Shown here: piece after piece, positions 24,325 through 33,472 of the stretch
How the letters are laid out: each line of letters opens with the position of its first letter
Numbering within the stretch: position 1 is the stretch's first letter
DNA from: Clostridiales bacterium
Lineage (GTDB): Bacteria > Bacillota > Clostridia > Oscillospirales > Acutalibacteraceae
Direction: 5' to 3'
Length of the DNA stretch: 64,000 nt
Assembly (NCBI GenBank): GCA_018364155.1
Contig: JAGZMM010000001.1
Span: 1-64,000 of the forward strand
The notes under the pieces: generated by a model
Databases searched by the model: none
Seen by the model: the letters and a program-made list of their open reading frames with translations, nothing else
What the model was told of the DNA's origin: nothing
Translations under genes and position numbers: made by a program

Positions 24325-25194
24325 ATGGAAGAGATCACGTCGGTCCAGTGGTTTCCGGGCCACATGGCCAAAACCAGACGAAAAATCAAGGAAGCCCTGC
24401 CGCTTGTGGATTTGGTGGCAGAGCTTCTTGACGCGCGGGTTCCCATGGCCAGCCGCAACCCAGAACTTCGCTCCATTGTGGGGCAGAAGCCCCGCATTGT
24501 GTTGCTCAATAAAAGCGACACGGCGGATGAGGCGGTGACCCGCCAGTGGATCGCGGCCTTTGCCAAAGAAGGGATTCCCGCCATCGCGGTGGACTGCAAG
24601 AGCGGCAAGGGGCTGAGTGGCGTGCTTCCTTTGGCCCGGCAGGTGCTCAAAGACAAGATTGCCGCTTGGGAACGAAAGGGTATGGGTTCTCGCCCCATCC
24701 GGATTATGGTGGTGGGCATTCCCAACGTGGGAAAGTCCTCCTTGATCAACCGCCTAGCCAAGGGCGGCAAGGCCAAGGTGGCAGACCGCCCGGGTGTAAC
24801 GCGGGGAAACCAGTGGTTTTCCATTGGAAAGGGAGGCGAGCTGCTGGACACGCCGGGTGTGCTGTGGCCGAAGTTTGACGACCCGGCGGTGGGAGAACGG
24901 CTGGCTTTTACGGGCGCGGTCAAGGACGACGTGGTAGACACCGAAGGCCTCGCCTGCCGGCTGCTTCTCTGGCTGCGGGACCAGTATCCCGACCGGCTGG
25001 CCGAGCGGTATTCGCTTACCGGGATGGAAGACATGGCGGGGCACGAGCTGTTGTACGCGGTGGCTAAGAAGCGGGGCATGCTCATTTCCGGCGGCGAGCT
25101 GGATACCGAGCGGGCCGCGGCCACGGTGCTCGACGAGTTTCGCGGCGGAAAACTGGGACGCATCAGCTTAGAGCGCCCGGAGGGCAGTCTATGA
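24325..25194 (+). CDS. rbgA: Ribosome biogenesis GTPase RbgA (YlqF)
   Basis: From ATG 24325 (GGAAAGGG site) the 289-residue protein has the circularly permuted GTPase order: G4 LLNKSD (about 57-62), then G1 GIPNVGKSS (near 132), G2 region RPGVTRGNQW and G3 DTPG. It opens with WFPGHMAKT, the hallmark of this family. RbgA is needed for late assembly of the 50S subunit. Position after lepB and before rnhB is the usual Firmicutes order. Confidence 0.95.
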   Translation: MEEITSVQWFPGHMAKTRRKIKEALPLVDLVAELLDARVPMASRNPELRSIVGQKPRIVLLNKSDTADEAVTRQWIAAFAKEGIPAIAVDCKSGKGLSGVLPLARQVLKDKIAAWERKGMGSRPIRIMVVGIPNVGKSSLINRLAKGGKAKVADRPGVTRGNQWFSIGKGGELLDTPGVLWPKFDDPAVGERLAFTGAVKDDVVDTEGLACRLLLWLRDQYPDRLAERYSLTGMEDMAGHELLYAVAKKRGMLISGGELDTERAAATVLDEFRGGKLGRISLERPEGSL

Positions 25195-25829
25195 AGAAAG
25201 CAACCGAGCCCATAGACTGGCTCTTATATGAAAAAAGCCTGCGCGAAGAGGGCTATCGCCTGATCGGCGGAGTGGATGAGGCAGGCCGGGGTCCGCTGGC
25301 AGGCCCGGTATTCGCGGCCTGCGTCATATTGGAAGAAGGCGTCGTGATCGACGGGGTCAACGATTCCAAAAAGCTTTCGGAGAAAAAGAGAGAGCAGCTC
25401 TTTGACGTGATCTGCGAAAAGGCGAAGGCTTTTGGCATCGGGTCGGCCAGTGTGCAGGAAATCGACGAGCTCAATATCTTAAACGCCACCTTCCTTGCTA
25501 TGAAACGGGCGGTAGAGCAGCTGCCCCAAAAGCCGGACGTGTTGCTGGTGGACGGAAATCAGGCTCCCAAGGGGATTGACCTGCCGGTGCGTACTCTGGA
25601 AAAGGGGGATACTCTCTCTTTATCGGTTGCCGCAGCGTCTATTCTGGCAAAGGTCAGCCGGGACCGGCTGATGAAGGATCTTGCGAAGGACTATCCTCTT
25701 TACCGGTTCGAGAAGCATAAAGGCTACGGCACCGCGCTTCACCGGGAGCGGATTCTTGCCTACGGCCCGAGTGACATACACCGCAAAACCTTCCTAACGA
25801 AGATCCTGGCCAAAGGGACTACGCGATGA
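25191..25829 (+). CDS. rnhB: Ribonuclease HII
   Basis: The 212-residue protein starts at the ATGA overlap with rbgA. It has GGVDEAGRGPLAGPV with catalytic D29 and E30, VNDSKKLSEKKRE, and VDGNQAPKG with the third acidic residue. RNase HII cuts RNA in RNA-DNA hybrids, including single ribonucleotides. Tight overlaps on both sides show translational coupling. Confidence 0.96.
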   Translation: MKKATEPIDWLLYEKSLREEGYRLIGGVDEAGRGPLAGPVFAACVILEEGVVIDGVNDSKKLSEKKREQLFDVICEKAKAFGIGSASVQEIDELNILNATFLAMKRAVEQLPQKPDVLLVDGNQAPKGIDLPVRTLEKGDTLSLSVAAASILAKVSRDRLMKDLAKDYPLYRFEKHKGYGTALHRERILAYGPSDIHRKTFLTKILAKGTTR

Positions 25830-26203
25830 CCGCTTTAGAAACCGGGCGGATGGGGGAAGACTACGCTGCGCGTTGGCTTTTGGAGAGGGGCTATCGTCTA
25901 GTTTTCCGTAATTACCACAGCCGGTACGGGGAAATTGATCTGATTGCCCAGAAGGACCAGGTTCTGGCTTTTATAGAGGTCAAGACCCGCAATCAGGACG
26001 CCATCGCCGCCCCCTGCGAGTGGGTTACGCCCGCCAAGCGGCGGCGTCTTATCAAAACCGCTCTGCTGTATCTCCAGGAAAATCCCAGCCGTCTCCAGCC
26101 CCGGTTCGACGTGGTGGAAATTATTACGGAAAATAGGAATGAATTCGCCGTTTTCTCCATACATCATATAGAGAACGCTTTTTGGCTGGAGGGGACGGTA
26201 TAA
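25826..26203 (+). CDS. YraN/UPF0102 family endonuclease-like protein
   Basis: The 125-residue protein overlaps rnhB by four bases and has the family core RNYHSRYGEIDLIAQ and LAFIEVKTRNQ, the E-D-ExK pattern of PD-(D/E)xK nucleases. The family is widespread next to rnhB. A role in DNA uptake or repair has been suggested in some species; the exact function is not settled. Confidence 0.9.
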   Translation: MTALETGRMGEDYAARWLLERGYRLVFRNYHSRYGEIDLIAQKDQVLAFIEVKTRNQDAIAAPCEWVTPAKRRRLIKTALLYLQENPSRLQPRFDVVEIITENRNEFAVFSIHHIENAFWLEGTV

Positions 26204-26210
26204 ATCGGCG

Positions 26211-26264
26211 CAAAGGCATTCGATTGGCAGTACCGTATTTGGTTTTGCCGGCCGAATGCCTTTG
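26211..26264. repeat. 12-bp inverted repeat after yraN
   Basis: CAAAGGCATTCG (26211-26222) and CGAATGCCTTTG (26253-26264) are perfect inverted copies with a 30-base loop that itself holds GGCA/TGCC. No T tract follows, so terminator activity is doubtful. Confidence 0.45.
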
Positions 26265-26333
26265 TCGATTCCCCTAGGGTTGCCGGTGCGTTCCATCAAA
26301 TGCCGTGTTTCACGGCAAAGGAGACGAAACCTC

Positions 26334-27266
26334 ATGAAGCTTTTTGACCTTCACTGCGATACCCTCTATGAATGCTGCAAACAGGGGAAGGACCTGTTGG
26401 AAAATGACCTGCAATTGTCCTTAAACAAGGGCGCGGGCTTTGATGGCTGGCGGCAGTTTTTCGCCGTGTGGATGCCGGACGAGCTGCGGGGCGAGGCGGC
26501 AGTGGAGCATTTTCAGCGGTGCCGGGCCTATCTGGACGAGCAGCTTACAAGACACGCGGATAAAATCAGCCTGTGCCGCACGGCAAAGGAGCTTTGCGAA
26601 GCGGAAGAACAGGGAAAATGCGCAGCTATCCTGTCGGTGGAAGGAAGCGCGGCAGCCGGCGGCCGGGTAGACGGCATCGACGCCCTCTACAAAGCCGGGG
26701 TGCGGATGATGACCCTGACCTGGAACGGCAAAACCGAGTTTGCCGACGGGGTGCAGGTCCCCTATGCGGGAGGCCTGACCGCGCTGGGCCGCCGGGCGGT
26801 GCGCAGGTGCGAGCGCTTAGGGATGGTGGTGGACGTTTCCCACATCGCCGAGCACGGGTTCTGGGACGTGGAGGAAGTCAGCCATAGGCCTTATGTGGCC
26901 TCTCATTCCAATTCCAAGGCGGTTTTCGACCATCCCCGCAACCTGACTGACCGCCAGTTTCTGGCCATTGCCGGCCGGGGCGGCCTGGTGGGCATCAACC
27001 TGTATCCCTTATTTCTCAATGGGGAAAAGGACGCAAGCCTGGACATCATCGTGCGCCATATCGACCATTTTCTTTCCTTAGGCGGGGAAGAGGTCGTGTG
27101 CATCGGCACCGATTTCGACGGGGCCGAAATGCCCTCCTGCCTGCCGGATGTAAGCGCTCTGCCCCGGCTCTATGAACGGCTTTTGTTCCACCGTTATCCC
27201 CAAACCCTGGTAAACCGGATTTTTTATCAAAACGCCGCACATTTTTTCGACAGGGCTTTGACATAA
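26334..27266 (+). CDS. Membrane-dipeptidase-type (M19) dipeptidase
   Basis: From ATG 26334 (AAAGGAG site) the 310-residue protein begins FDLHCDTLYECC with the first metal pair H-x-D. It continues with the bridging glutamate in LSVEGSAAAGG, then DVSHIAEHGFWDV, ASHSNSKAVF and IGTDFDGAE, all ligand blocks of the M19 renal dipeptidase family. These two-metal enzymes split dipeptides and some D-amino-acid or beta-lactam substrates. A hairpin TGCCGTGtttCACGGCA lies just before the ribosome site. Confidence 0.92.
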   Translation: MKLFDLHCDTLYECCKQGKDLLENDLQLSLNKGAGFDGWRQFFAVWMPDELRGEAAVEHFQRCRAYLDEQLTRHADKISLCRTAKELCEAEEQGKCAAILSVEGSAAAGGRVDGIDALYKAGVRMMTLTWNGKTEFADGVQVPYAGGLTALGRRAVRRCERLGMVVDVSHIAEHGFWDVEEVSHRPYVASHSNSKAVFDHPRNLTDRQFLAIAGRGGLVGINLYPLFLNGEKDASLDIIVRHIDHFLSLGGEEVVCIGTDFDGAEMPSCLPDVSALPRLYERLLFHRYPQTLVNRIFYQNAAHFFDRALT

Positions 27267-27286
27267 CGGCGGATGTGTACTAGAAT
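27258..27286 (+). promoter_or_regulatory. SigA-type promoter for thrC
   Basis: TTGACA (27258-27263, overlapping the dipeptidase stop), 17-base spacer, TAGAAT (27281-27286). Confidence 0.75.
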
Positions 27287-27359
27287 AATGGCATTGGTTT
27301 TGCCGGGAGGATGTGACGGCCCGGCGCCGCAATCGGATAATTTGGAGTGATTTTCATTG

Positions 27360-28856
27360 ATGTATCAAAGCACGCGTGACAGCGGCGTAGCGGTATCCTC
27401 GGCCCAGGCCATTACCCAGGGGATCTCGGCGGACGGCGGCTTGTTCGTTCCCCAGAGTATCCCGGAGCTGACAAACGAAGAAATAAAGGCCCTGCTTCCC
27501 CTTTCTTATGTGGAGCGGGCAAAGGCAGTACTTGCAAAGTTCTTGACTGATTTTACGAAGGAAGAGCTGGACGCTTGCGTATCGGGCGCCTATGCGCCGG
27601 GTAAGTTTGACGACGAAAGCGTCGCCCCGCTGGCGGAGATCGCCCCGGGCGTCTATATGCTCGAGCTGTGGCACGGGCCCACCTGCGCGTTTAAGGACAT
27701 GGCTCTGCAAATGCTTCCCTTCCTGCTAACCACCGCTTCCAAGAAAACGGTGGGGGATAAGACCATCGTTATCCTGGTCGCCACCTCTGGCGACACGGGC
27801 AAGGCGGCACTGGAAGGCTTTAAGGATGTCGATGGGACGAAAATTCTGGTGTTCTATCCCCAGGACGGAGTCAGCCCCATGCAGAAGCTGCAGATGACCA
27901 CCCAGGAAGGCGGCAACGTGGGGGTGTGCGCCATCAAGGGGAACTTTGACGACGCCCAGACCGGTGTGAAAGCCATCTTTACCGACGAAGCGGTGGCAAA
28001 GAAGCTCAAAGAACACGGTATGCTCTTTTCCAGCGCCAATTCCATCAACTGGGGCCGCCTGGCACCTCAGATCGTCTATTATATTTCCGCCTACTGCGAC
28101 CTTGTCAAGGAAGGCAAGGTAACGTTAGGCGATCCCATCAACATCGTGGTCCCCACTGGGAACTTCGGCAATATCTTAGCAGCTTATTACGCGAAATCCA
28201 TGGGTCTGCCGGTGGCAAAGCTCATCTGCGCGTCCAATTCCAACAATGTGCTCACCGATTTTTTGAAAACCGGCGTGTACGACCGCAACCGCCCCTTCTT
28301 TACCACTGTGTCTCCGTCTATGGACATTCTTATTTCCAGCAACCTGGAACGGCTGCTTTACCATCTGTCCGGCCGGGACGATAAGAAAATCCGCGGCTAC
28401 ATGGAGAGCCTTGCGAAAACCGGGCGATATGAGGTGGACGACGCCATCAAAGAAAAGCTCAATTCTCTTTTCTGCGCGGGCTTCTGCGACGATACGGCCA
28501 CCAAGGAAACCATCGGGGAAACCTTCCAAAGCCGCGGGTATTTGTGCGACACCCACACGGCGGTGGCACTGCATGTCTATGAGCAGTATGTAGCCCACAC
28601 GGGGGACAAGACCCCGGCGGTGATTGCATCCACGGCCAGCCCCTTCAAGTTCTCCGCCAGCGTCTTAGACGCGGTGGCGAAGGAGGATGTGTCGGGAATG
28701 GACGAGTTTGCGAAGGTGGCGGAGCTTTCGAGATGTACGAAGCTGGAGGCCCCTGCAGCTCTCGCCTCCCTCAAGGACAAGGCCGTACGGTTTGAAGAGG
28801 TGTGCACCAAGGATACCATGGAGCAGGTGGTCCTCTCCATGCTGGGGATATCCTAA
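27360..28856 (+). CDS. thrC: Threonine synthase
   Basis: ATG 27360 (a TTG lies one codon earlier) gives 498 residues. The PLP lysine is K112 in GPTCAFKDMALQM. The block LVATSGDTGKAALEGF and the phosphate loop VPTGNFGNILA are as in the long, bacterial-type threonine synthases. The enzyme turns O-phosphohomoserine into threonine. It stands alone with its own promoter; no thrB or hom gene is near. Confidence 0.95.
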   Translation: MYQSTRDSGVAVSSAQAITQGISADGGLFVPQSIPELTNEEIKALLPLSYVERAKAVLAKFLTDFTKEELDACVSGAYAPGKFDDESVAPLAEIAPGVYMLELWHGPTCAFKDMALQMLPFLLTTASKKTVGDKTIVILVATSGDTGKAALEGFKDVDGTKILVFYPQDGVSPMQKLQMTTQEGGNVGVCAIKGNFDDAQTGVKAIFTDEAVAKKLKEHGMLFSSANSINWGRLAPQIVYYISAYCDLVKEGKVTLGDPINIVVPTGNFGNILAAYYAKSMGLPVAKLICASNSNNVLTDFLKTGVYDRNRPFFTTVSPSMDILISSNLERLLYHLSGRDDKKIRGYMESLAKTGRYEVDDAIKEKLNSLFCAGFCDDTATKETIGETFQSRGYLCDTHTAVALHVYEQYVAHTGDKTPAVIASTASPFKFSASVLDAVAKEDVSGMDEFAKVAELSRCTKLEAPAALASLKDKAVRFEEVCTKDTMEQVVLSMLGIS

Positions 28857-28869
28857 AAACCCGTTCACG

Positions 28870-28909
28870 GCGGGAGCGGCGGTGAAAATCGTCCGCCGCC
28901 CCCGCTTTC
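28870..28909. terminator. GC-rich hairpin between thrC and the DUF1540 gene
   Basis: GCGGGAGCGGCGG and CCGCCGCCCCCGC pair around a ten-base loop with one mismatch. Only a short T run follows, so activity is uncertain. Confidence 0.45.
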
Positions 28910-28916
28910 CGGTTGC

Positions 28917-29093
28917 CTATTTGCGCTTGAAGGTGGCGCAGATGGTGTCGTTGGAGCTGACCGCGAAGGAAGGGCCGACGTTGATGTGATCGGCGCAGCA
29001 GTACTTCTTCCCGTCGTGGTAGGCGCAGTTTTTCACGCTGCATTCGATGCCTTTGATGCAGTTGGCAGGCTGGATGGGTCTTTGTTCGCTCAT
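28917..29093 (-). CDS. Small DUF1540 cysteine-rich protein
   Basis: A 58-residue frame starts at the ATG 29091-29093 behind GGGAGG and ends with TAG at 28917-28919. It reads ANCIKGIECSVKNCAYHDGK, then YCCADHINVG and SNDTICATFKRK, with seven cysteines in the DUF1540 pattern. DUF1540 proteins are common in spore-forming Firmicutes and probably bind metal. The function is not known. Confidence 0.85.
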   Translation of the reverse strand: MSEQRPIQPANCIKGIECSVKNCAYHDGKKYCCADHINVGPSFAVSSNDTICATFKRK

Positions 29094-29211
29094 GGTAAGC
29101 GCCTCCCTTGGTTTTTGTTGTAGCTGCGGGCTCTTTTTGGCTGCCCGTATTTATTTTTGCGAGAATGCGTCCCATTATGCACAGCGGGGCGTTTGAGATA
29201 AGGATGCATAT

Positions 29212-29913
29212 ATGTCGTTATTTGCAATTGCTGATCTACACTTGTCCTTCGGGACCGATAAACCCATGGATGTCTTCAAGGGCTGGGACAATTATGTGGA
29301 GAGGCTGGAAGAAAACTGGAGAAAGCTCGTCGGCCCCGACGACACCGTGGTCATTCCCGGAGATATTTCCTGGGCAATGAGTTTGCAGGAAGCCAAAGAA
29401 GACTTTGCCTTTCTGCACGCCTTGCCGGGAAAAAAACTCGTGGGCAAGGGAAACCATGATTACTGGTGGTGCACCAAGCGGAAAATGGACACGTTTTTGG
29501 CCGAGTGCGGGTTTGATTCCATTGAAATTTTGTTCAATAACGCCTTTGCTGTGGACGGGGTGGCCGTCTGCGGGACGAGAGGTTGGTTTTTTGACGCGGC
29601 CAAAACCGAGGATCGCAAAATCCTTCTGCGGGAAGCGGGACGGCTGCGCTTGTCCATAGAAGAAGCGAAAAAGACCGGGCTTATGCCGGTGGTGTTCCTC
29701 CACTATCCGCCTCTTTACGGGGACGAGGTGTGTGAAGAGATCATGGAGGTTTTGCGGGAACATGAGATTCGCCGGGTCTATTACGGGCACATTCACGGTC
29801 CCGGTTCCCGCCGGGCGGTGACAGGAGCGTATGGCGGGATGGATTTTCGCCTGATTTCCTGCGACTATCTGGGCTTTCGCCCGGTGCTGGTGGAGAGAAC
29901 ACCGGCATTTTGA
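29212..29913 (+). CDS. Calcineurin-like metallophosphoesterase
   Basis: The 233-residue protein has the metal blocks FAIADLHLSFG (D-x-H), IPGDISWAMS (GD), GKGNHDYWW (GNHD), FLHYPPLYG and YGHIHGPG. This two-metal phosphoesterase family hydrolyses phosphomonoesters or diesters, including nucleotides. The ATG 29212 follows AAGGA by six bases. This subfamily is widespread in Clostridia, with no known substrate. Confidence 0.9.
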   Translation: MSLFAIADLHLSFGTDKPMDVFKGWDNYVERLEENWRKLVGPDDTVVIPGDISWAMSLQEAKEDFAFLHALPGKKLVGKGNHDYWWCTKRKMDTFLAECGFDSIEILFNNAFAVDGVAVCGTRGWFFDAAKTEDRKILLREAGRLRLSIEEAKKTGLMPVVFLHYPPLYGDEVCEEIMEVLREHEIRRVYYGHIHGPGSRRAVTGAYGGMDFRLISCDYLGFRPVLVERTPAF

Positions 29914-29985
29914 CGCAAAATCACCGGAGGAACCGGGACAAAAGGGACCAATTTTCAGCCTTTTGCAGAAAGTGAAGAAAAGCGA

Positions 29986-30014
29986 TGGCAATGTAAAAGA
30001 CAGTGTGCTATAAT
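29986..30014 (+). promoter_or_regulatory. Likely SigA-type promoter for tig
   Basis: TATAAT (30009-30014) with a weak -35 TGGCAA (29986-29991) at 17 bases, 42 bases before the tig ATG. Confidence 0.6.
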
Positions 30015-30055
30015 AAGGGGAAAATTTGACGTATTAAAAAGTAGGAGGAAATAAA

Positions 30056-31396
30056 ATGAGTCTGAAAGCAGTCAACAAGGTGGATACCAACCGCTATGAG
30101 CTGGAAATCGAGGTCAGCGCCGAGAGCTTTGAGGAAGCTGTTTCGAAGGCGTTTCGCAAGAACGCGTCGAAGATTTCCATTCCGGGCTTCCGCAAGGGCA
30201 AGGCTCCCCGCGCTTTCATCGAGAAGGTGTACGGCGAGAATTTCTTCTATGAGGATGCGGTAAACGACCTGTATCCCCAGGCTCTTGAGGCGGCGGTAGA
30301 GGAATCCGGCCTTGACCTGGTGGAGGATAAAATTGACACGGAAGTGGTCAGCGTCGGCAAGGAAGGCGTTGTGTTTAAGTCGAAGGTTACCACCAAGCCC
30401 GAGGTGGAGGTTTCCGAATATAAGGGCCTCAAGGCCACCCGTGCGGTCAAGCCGGTGACCGATGCGGATGTGGACGCGGAGCTTACTCGTCTGCAGGAGA
30501 GAAACGGCCGCATCGTTACCGTGGAAGACCGTCCCGCCCAGGAGGGTGACACGGCGGTCATTGACTTTGAAGGCTTTGTGGACGGCGTCGCATTTGAAGG
30601 CGGCAAGGGAGAGGACCATGCGCTGGTGCTGGGTTCGGGCCAGTTCATCCCCGGCTTTGAGGAGCAGGTGATGGGCCATAATGCGAACGATGAATTCGAT
30701 GTGGACGTGACCTTCCCGGAGGACTACCATGCTAAGGATCTGGCCGGCAAGGAAGCCATCTTTAAGGTAAAGGTCCATGAGGTGAAGACCCGCGAGCTGC
30801 CTGAGCTGGACGATGAGTTCGCAAAGGACGTCAGCGAGTACGACACCCTCGACGAGCTCAAGGCCGATGTGAAGACCAAGCTGGAAGAGAAGGCCAACAA
30901 GTCCGCTGATGACCTGGTGGAAAACCAGCTGATCGACCAGCTCATCGAGCGCATGACGGCAGAGGTCCCCGAGGCCATGTACGAGCGCCGCATCGACCAG
31001 GATGTGAACGACTTTGCCTACCGCCTGCAGAGCAGCGGCCTGGACTTGAACACCTATCTGCAGTATACCGGCATGGACATGGAAAGCTTCCGCAAAACCT
31101 TCCGTGACGTAGCCGAGCGTCAGGTAAAGGTGCGTCTGGCCCTGGAGAAGATCGCAGCGATGGAGAACCTGCAGGCTACTGAGGAAGAGCTGGAAGCCGA
31201 GTATAAGAAGATGGCGGAGAATTACCACATCGACTTTGACAAGGTTAAGAACGCCATCCCGGAAAAAGACCTGAAGATGGATCTGGCGGTGGAAAAAGCG
31301 GTGCAGCTTGTTAAGGACAATGCCGAGATCACCGAGGGCGAGTACAAGGAGGAAGAACCCGCGGAGGACGAAGAGACCGAAGAGGCAGCAGAATAA
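30056..31396 (+). CDS. tig: Trigger factor (ribosome-bound chaperone and prolyl isomerase)
   Basis: The 446-residue protein has an N-terminal ribosome-binding domain with the signature GFRKGKAPRAF, an FKBP-type isomerase domain (about 150-240, GDTAVIDFEGFVDG), a helical chaperone domain and an acidic C-terminal tail. It binds nascent chains at the ribosome exit. It is followed by clpP and clpX, the standard order in Firmicutes. An AGGAGG site precedes the ATG. Confidence 0.97.
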   Translation: MSLKAVNKVDTNRYELEIEVSAESFEEAVSKAFRKNASKISIPGFRKGKAPRAFIEKVYGENFFYEDAVNDLYPQALEAAVEESGLDLVEDKIDTEVVSVGKEGVVFKSKVTTKPEVEVSEYKGLKATRAVKPVTDADVDAELTRLQERNGRIVTVEDRPAQEGDTAVIDFEGFVDGVAFEGGKGEDHALVLGSGQFIPGFEEQVMGHNANDEFDVDVTFPEDYHAKDLAGKEAIFKVKVHEVKTRELPELDDEFAKDVSEYDTLDELKADVKTKLEEKANKSADDLVENQLIDQLIERMTAEVPEAMYERRIDQDVNDFAYRLQSSGLDLNTYLQYTGMDMESFRKTFRDVAERQVKVRLALEKIAAMENLQATEEELEAEYKKMAENYHIDFDKVKNAIPEKDLKMDLAVEKAVQLVKDNAEITEGEYKEEEPAEDEETEEAAE

Positions 31397-31472
31397 TTTT
31401 TTGATTAAACCCGATTGCAGGCGTGAATACTACAAAAAGTCCGCCTGTCCTCTGGTAGGATAAAGGAAAGTG

Positions 31473-31513
31473 TTACAGGCGCAGCAGTATGCTATACTCG
31501 GCATACTGCTGTG
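31473..31513 (+). promoter_or_regulatory. Palindrome overlapping the likely clpP promoter
   Basis: CAGCAGTATGC (31482-31492) and GCATACTGCTG (31501-31511) are perfect 11-bp arms. The eight-base loop holds TATACT (31493-31498), a good -10, about 50 bases before the clpP start. There is no normally spaced -35 match (GTGTTA at 17 bases). A repressor or activator bound to the palindrome would cover the promoter. It does not match the CtsR consensus. Confidence 0.5.
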
Positions 31514-31548
31514 CGTTCGTATTTCAATACCGAATGGGAGGATTCATC

Positions 31549-32130
31549 ATGAGTTTAGTGCCATATGTGGTCGAGCAGACTAGCCGGGGCGAGCGCAGCT
31601 ACGACATTTTTTCCCGCCTGCTCAACGACCGCATCATCATGCTCTCCGACGAAGTCAACGACGTGACCGCAAGCCTTGTGGTCGCCCAGCTTCTCTACCT
31701 GGAGGGCCAGGACCCGGATAAGGACATTGATCTGTATATCAACAGCCCCGGCGGTTCCATTACCTCCGGTATGGCCATTTACGATACCATGCAGTACATC
31801 AAGTGCGACGTTTCCACCATCTGCATTGGTATGGCGGCCAGCATGGGTGCGTTTTTGCTGGCGGCAGGCGCCAAAGGCAAGCGCTATGCCCTTCCCAACA
31901 GCGAGATCATGATTCACCAGCCTTTGGGCGGCGCCCAGGGTCAGGCCACCGACGTGCAGATTCACGCCGAGCACATCATCCGCATCAAGGACCGGATGAA
32001 TCGGATGCTTGCGGAGATGACCGGCCAGCCCCTGGAAACCATCAAGCTGGACACCGAGCGCGACAACTTCATGACCGCCGAACAGGCGGCTGCCTACGGC
32101 TTGGTGGACAAGGTCATTTCCAAACGATAA
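31549..32130 (+). CDS. clpP: ATP-dependent Clp protease, proteolytic subunit
   Basis: From ATG 31549 (GGGAGG site) the 193-residue protein has the full serine triad S98 in GMAASMGAF, H123 in MIHQPLGG and D172, and no signal peptide. ClpP forms a tetradecameric barrel that degrades proteins fed by ClpX or another AAA+ unfoldase. It lies 37 bases before clpX, which suggests one transcript. Confidence 0.98.
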   Translation: MSLVPYVVEQTSRGERSYDIFSRLLNDRIIMLSDEVNDVTASLVVAQLLYLEGQDPDKDIDLYINSPGGSITSGMAIYDTMQYIKCDVSTICIGMAASMGAFLLAAGAKGKRYALPNSEIMIHQPLGGAQGQATDVQIHAEHIIRIKDRMNRMLAEMTGQPLETIKLDTERDNFMTAEQAAAYGLVDKVISKR

Positions 32131-32167
32131 CATCCCTGGATCTTTATGAGGGGAGAAAGGTGTTCGG

Positions 32168-33472
32168 ATGCCTAAGAACGACGAGAGAATCCTGCGCTGC
32201 TCTTTTTGCGGCAAGTCGCAGGACGAGGTAAAAAGGCTGATCGCCGGTCCCGGCGTATACATCTGCAACGAGTGTGTGGACCTGTGCCAGGACATTTTGG
32301 AGGACGGGGACCTTCCGTCCCGCAGAAGCACGGCGGTGGAAAACCCGCCGGTGCTGTTAAAGCCACGGGAAATCAAGGACCTGCTTGACGAATACGTCAT
32401 CGGGCAAGACGAGGCGAAGGTGACGCTGTCGGTGGCGGTATACAATCACTATAAGCGCATCTTCTTCAATAGCGGCGGCGCAGACGAGGTTCAGCTGCAA
32501 AAATCCAACGTCCTGCTGCTGGGCCCCACTGGCGTGGGAAAGACCTTGCTGGCCCAGACTCTGGCGAATATTCTAAACGTTCCCTTTGCCATTGCGGACG
32601 CCACCACCTTAACGGAGGCCGGCTACGTGGGCGAGGACGTGGAGAATATCCTTCTGCGGCTGATTCAGGCGGCGGATTACGACATTGACAAGGCCGAGCG
32701 TGGCATTATTTATATCGACGAATTCGATAAGATCGCCCGCAAGTCGGAAAACCCTTCCATTACCCGGGACGTGTCCGGCGAAGGGGTGCAGCAGGCGCTT
32801 TTGAAAATCCTGGAGGGCACGGTGTCCAACGTTCCTCCCATGGGCGGGCGCAAGCATCCCCAGCAGGAATTCATTCAGATCGACACGAAGAATATTCTCT
32901 TTATCTGCGGCGGCGCGTTCGACGGCCTGGAAAAGGTCATCGAAAAGCGGGTGCATTCGGCGGCCATGGGCTTTGGCGCAAACGTGGTGAGCAAAAAGGA
33001 AGTAAGCTCGGCGGCGCTTTTAAAGAGCGTCATCCCGCAGGACCTGGTGAAATTCGGTGTCATTCCGGAGCTGGTGGGCCGCGTACCGGTTATCACCGCT
33101 CTCGACGCGCTGGATAAGGAAACCATCGTGCGCATCCTTTCCGAACCGCGAAACGCCATCTTAAAGCAGTATACCCGGATGCTCGAGTACGACGGGGTAA
33201 CGCTTACGTTCGAGAAGGACGCGCTGGAAGCGGTGGCCGAAAAGGCCATGGAGCTCAAAACCGGCGTGCGCGCCCTGCGTTCCATCATGGAAGGGGTGCT
33301 GTCCGACGTGATGTTCAACGTCCCCTCCGACCCGACGGTGGAAAAGGTCATCATTACGGCCGACTGCGTCAGGGGCAAGGCGGAGCCGACGCTGCTGCGC
33401 GATCCCAACAAAAAGCCCATGCGGTTGAAAATCCCGGCGAAGACCAAACCCCGCAAGGATTCGGCCTCTTAA
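32168..33472 (+). CDS. clpX: ATP-dependent Clp protease, ATP-binding subunit ClpX
   Basis: The 434-residue protein has the N-terminal zinc domain (C11, C14, C33, C36 in CSFCGK and CNECVDLC), Walker A GPTGVGKT (near 118), Walker B IIYIDEFDKIA and sensor motifs, plus the IGF-like ClpP-docking loop region MGFGANV. ClpX unfolds tagged proteins and threads them into ClpP. Confidence 0.97.
   Translation: MPKNDERILRCSFCGKSQDEVKRLIAGPGVYICNECVDLCQDILEDGDLPSRRSTAVENPPVLLKPREIKDLLDEYVIGQDEAKVTLSVAVYNHYKRIFFNSGGADEVQLQKSNVLLLGPTGVGKTLLAQTLANILNVPFAIADATTLTEAGYVGEDVENILLRLIQAADYDIDKAERGIIYIDEFDKIARKSENPSITRDVSGEGVQQALLKILEGTVSNVPPMGGRKHPQQEFIQIDTKNILFICGGAFDGLEKVIEKRVHSAAMGFGANVVSKKEVSSAALLKSVIPQDLVKFGVIPELVGRVPVITALDALDKETIVRILSEPRNAILKQYTRMLEYDGVTLTFEKDALEAVAEKAMELKTGVRALRSIMEGVLSDVMFNVPSDPTVEKVIITADCVRGKAEPTLLRDPNKKPMRLKIPAKTKPRKDSAS

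Noticed and set aside
23841..25163. Long minus-strand frame opposite lepB and rbgA.
   Set aside because: It is antisense to two certain genes and has a low-complexity translation typical of GC-rich shadow frames.
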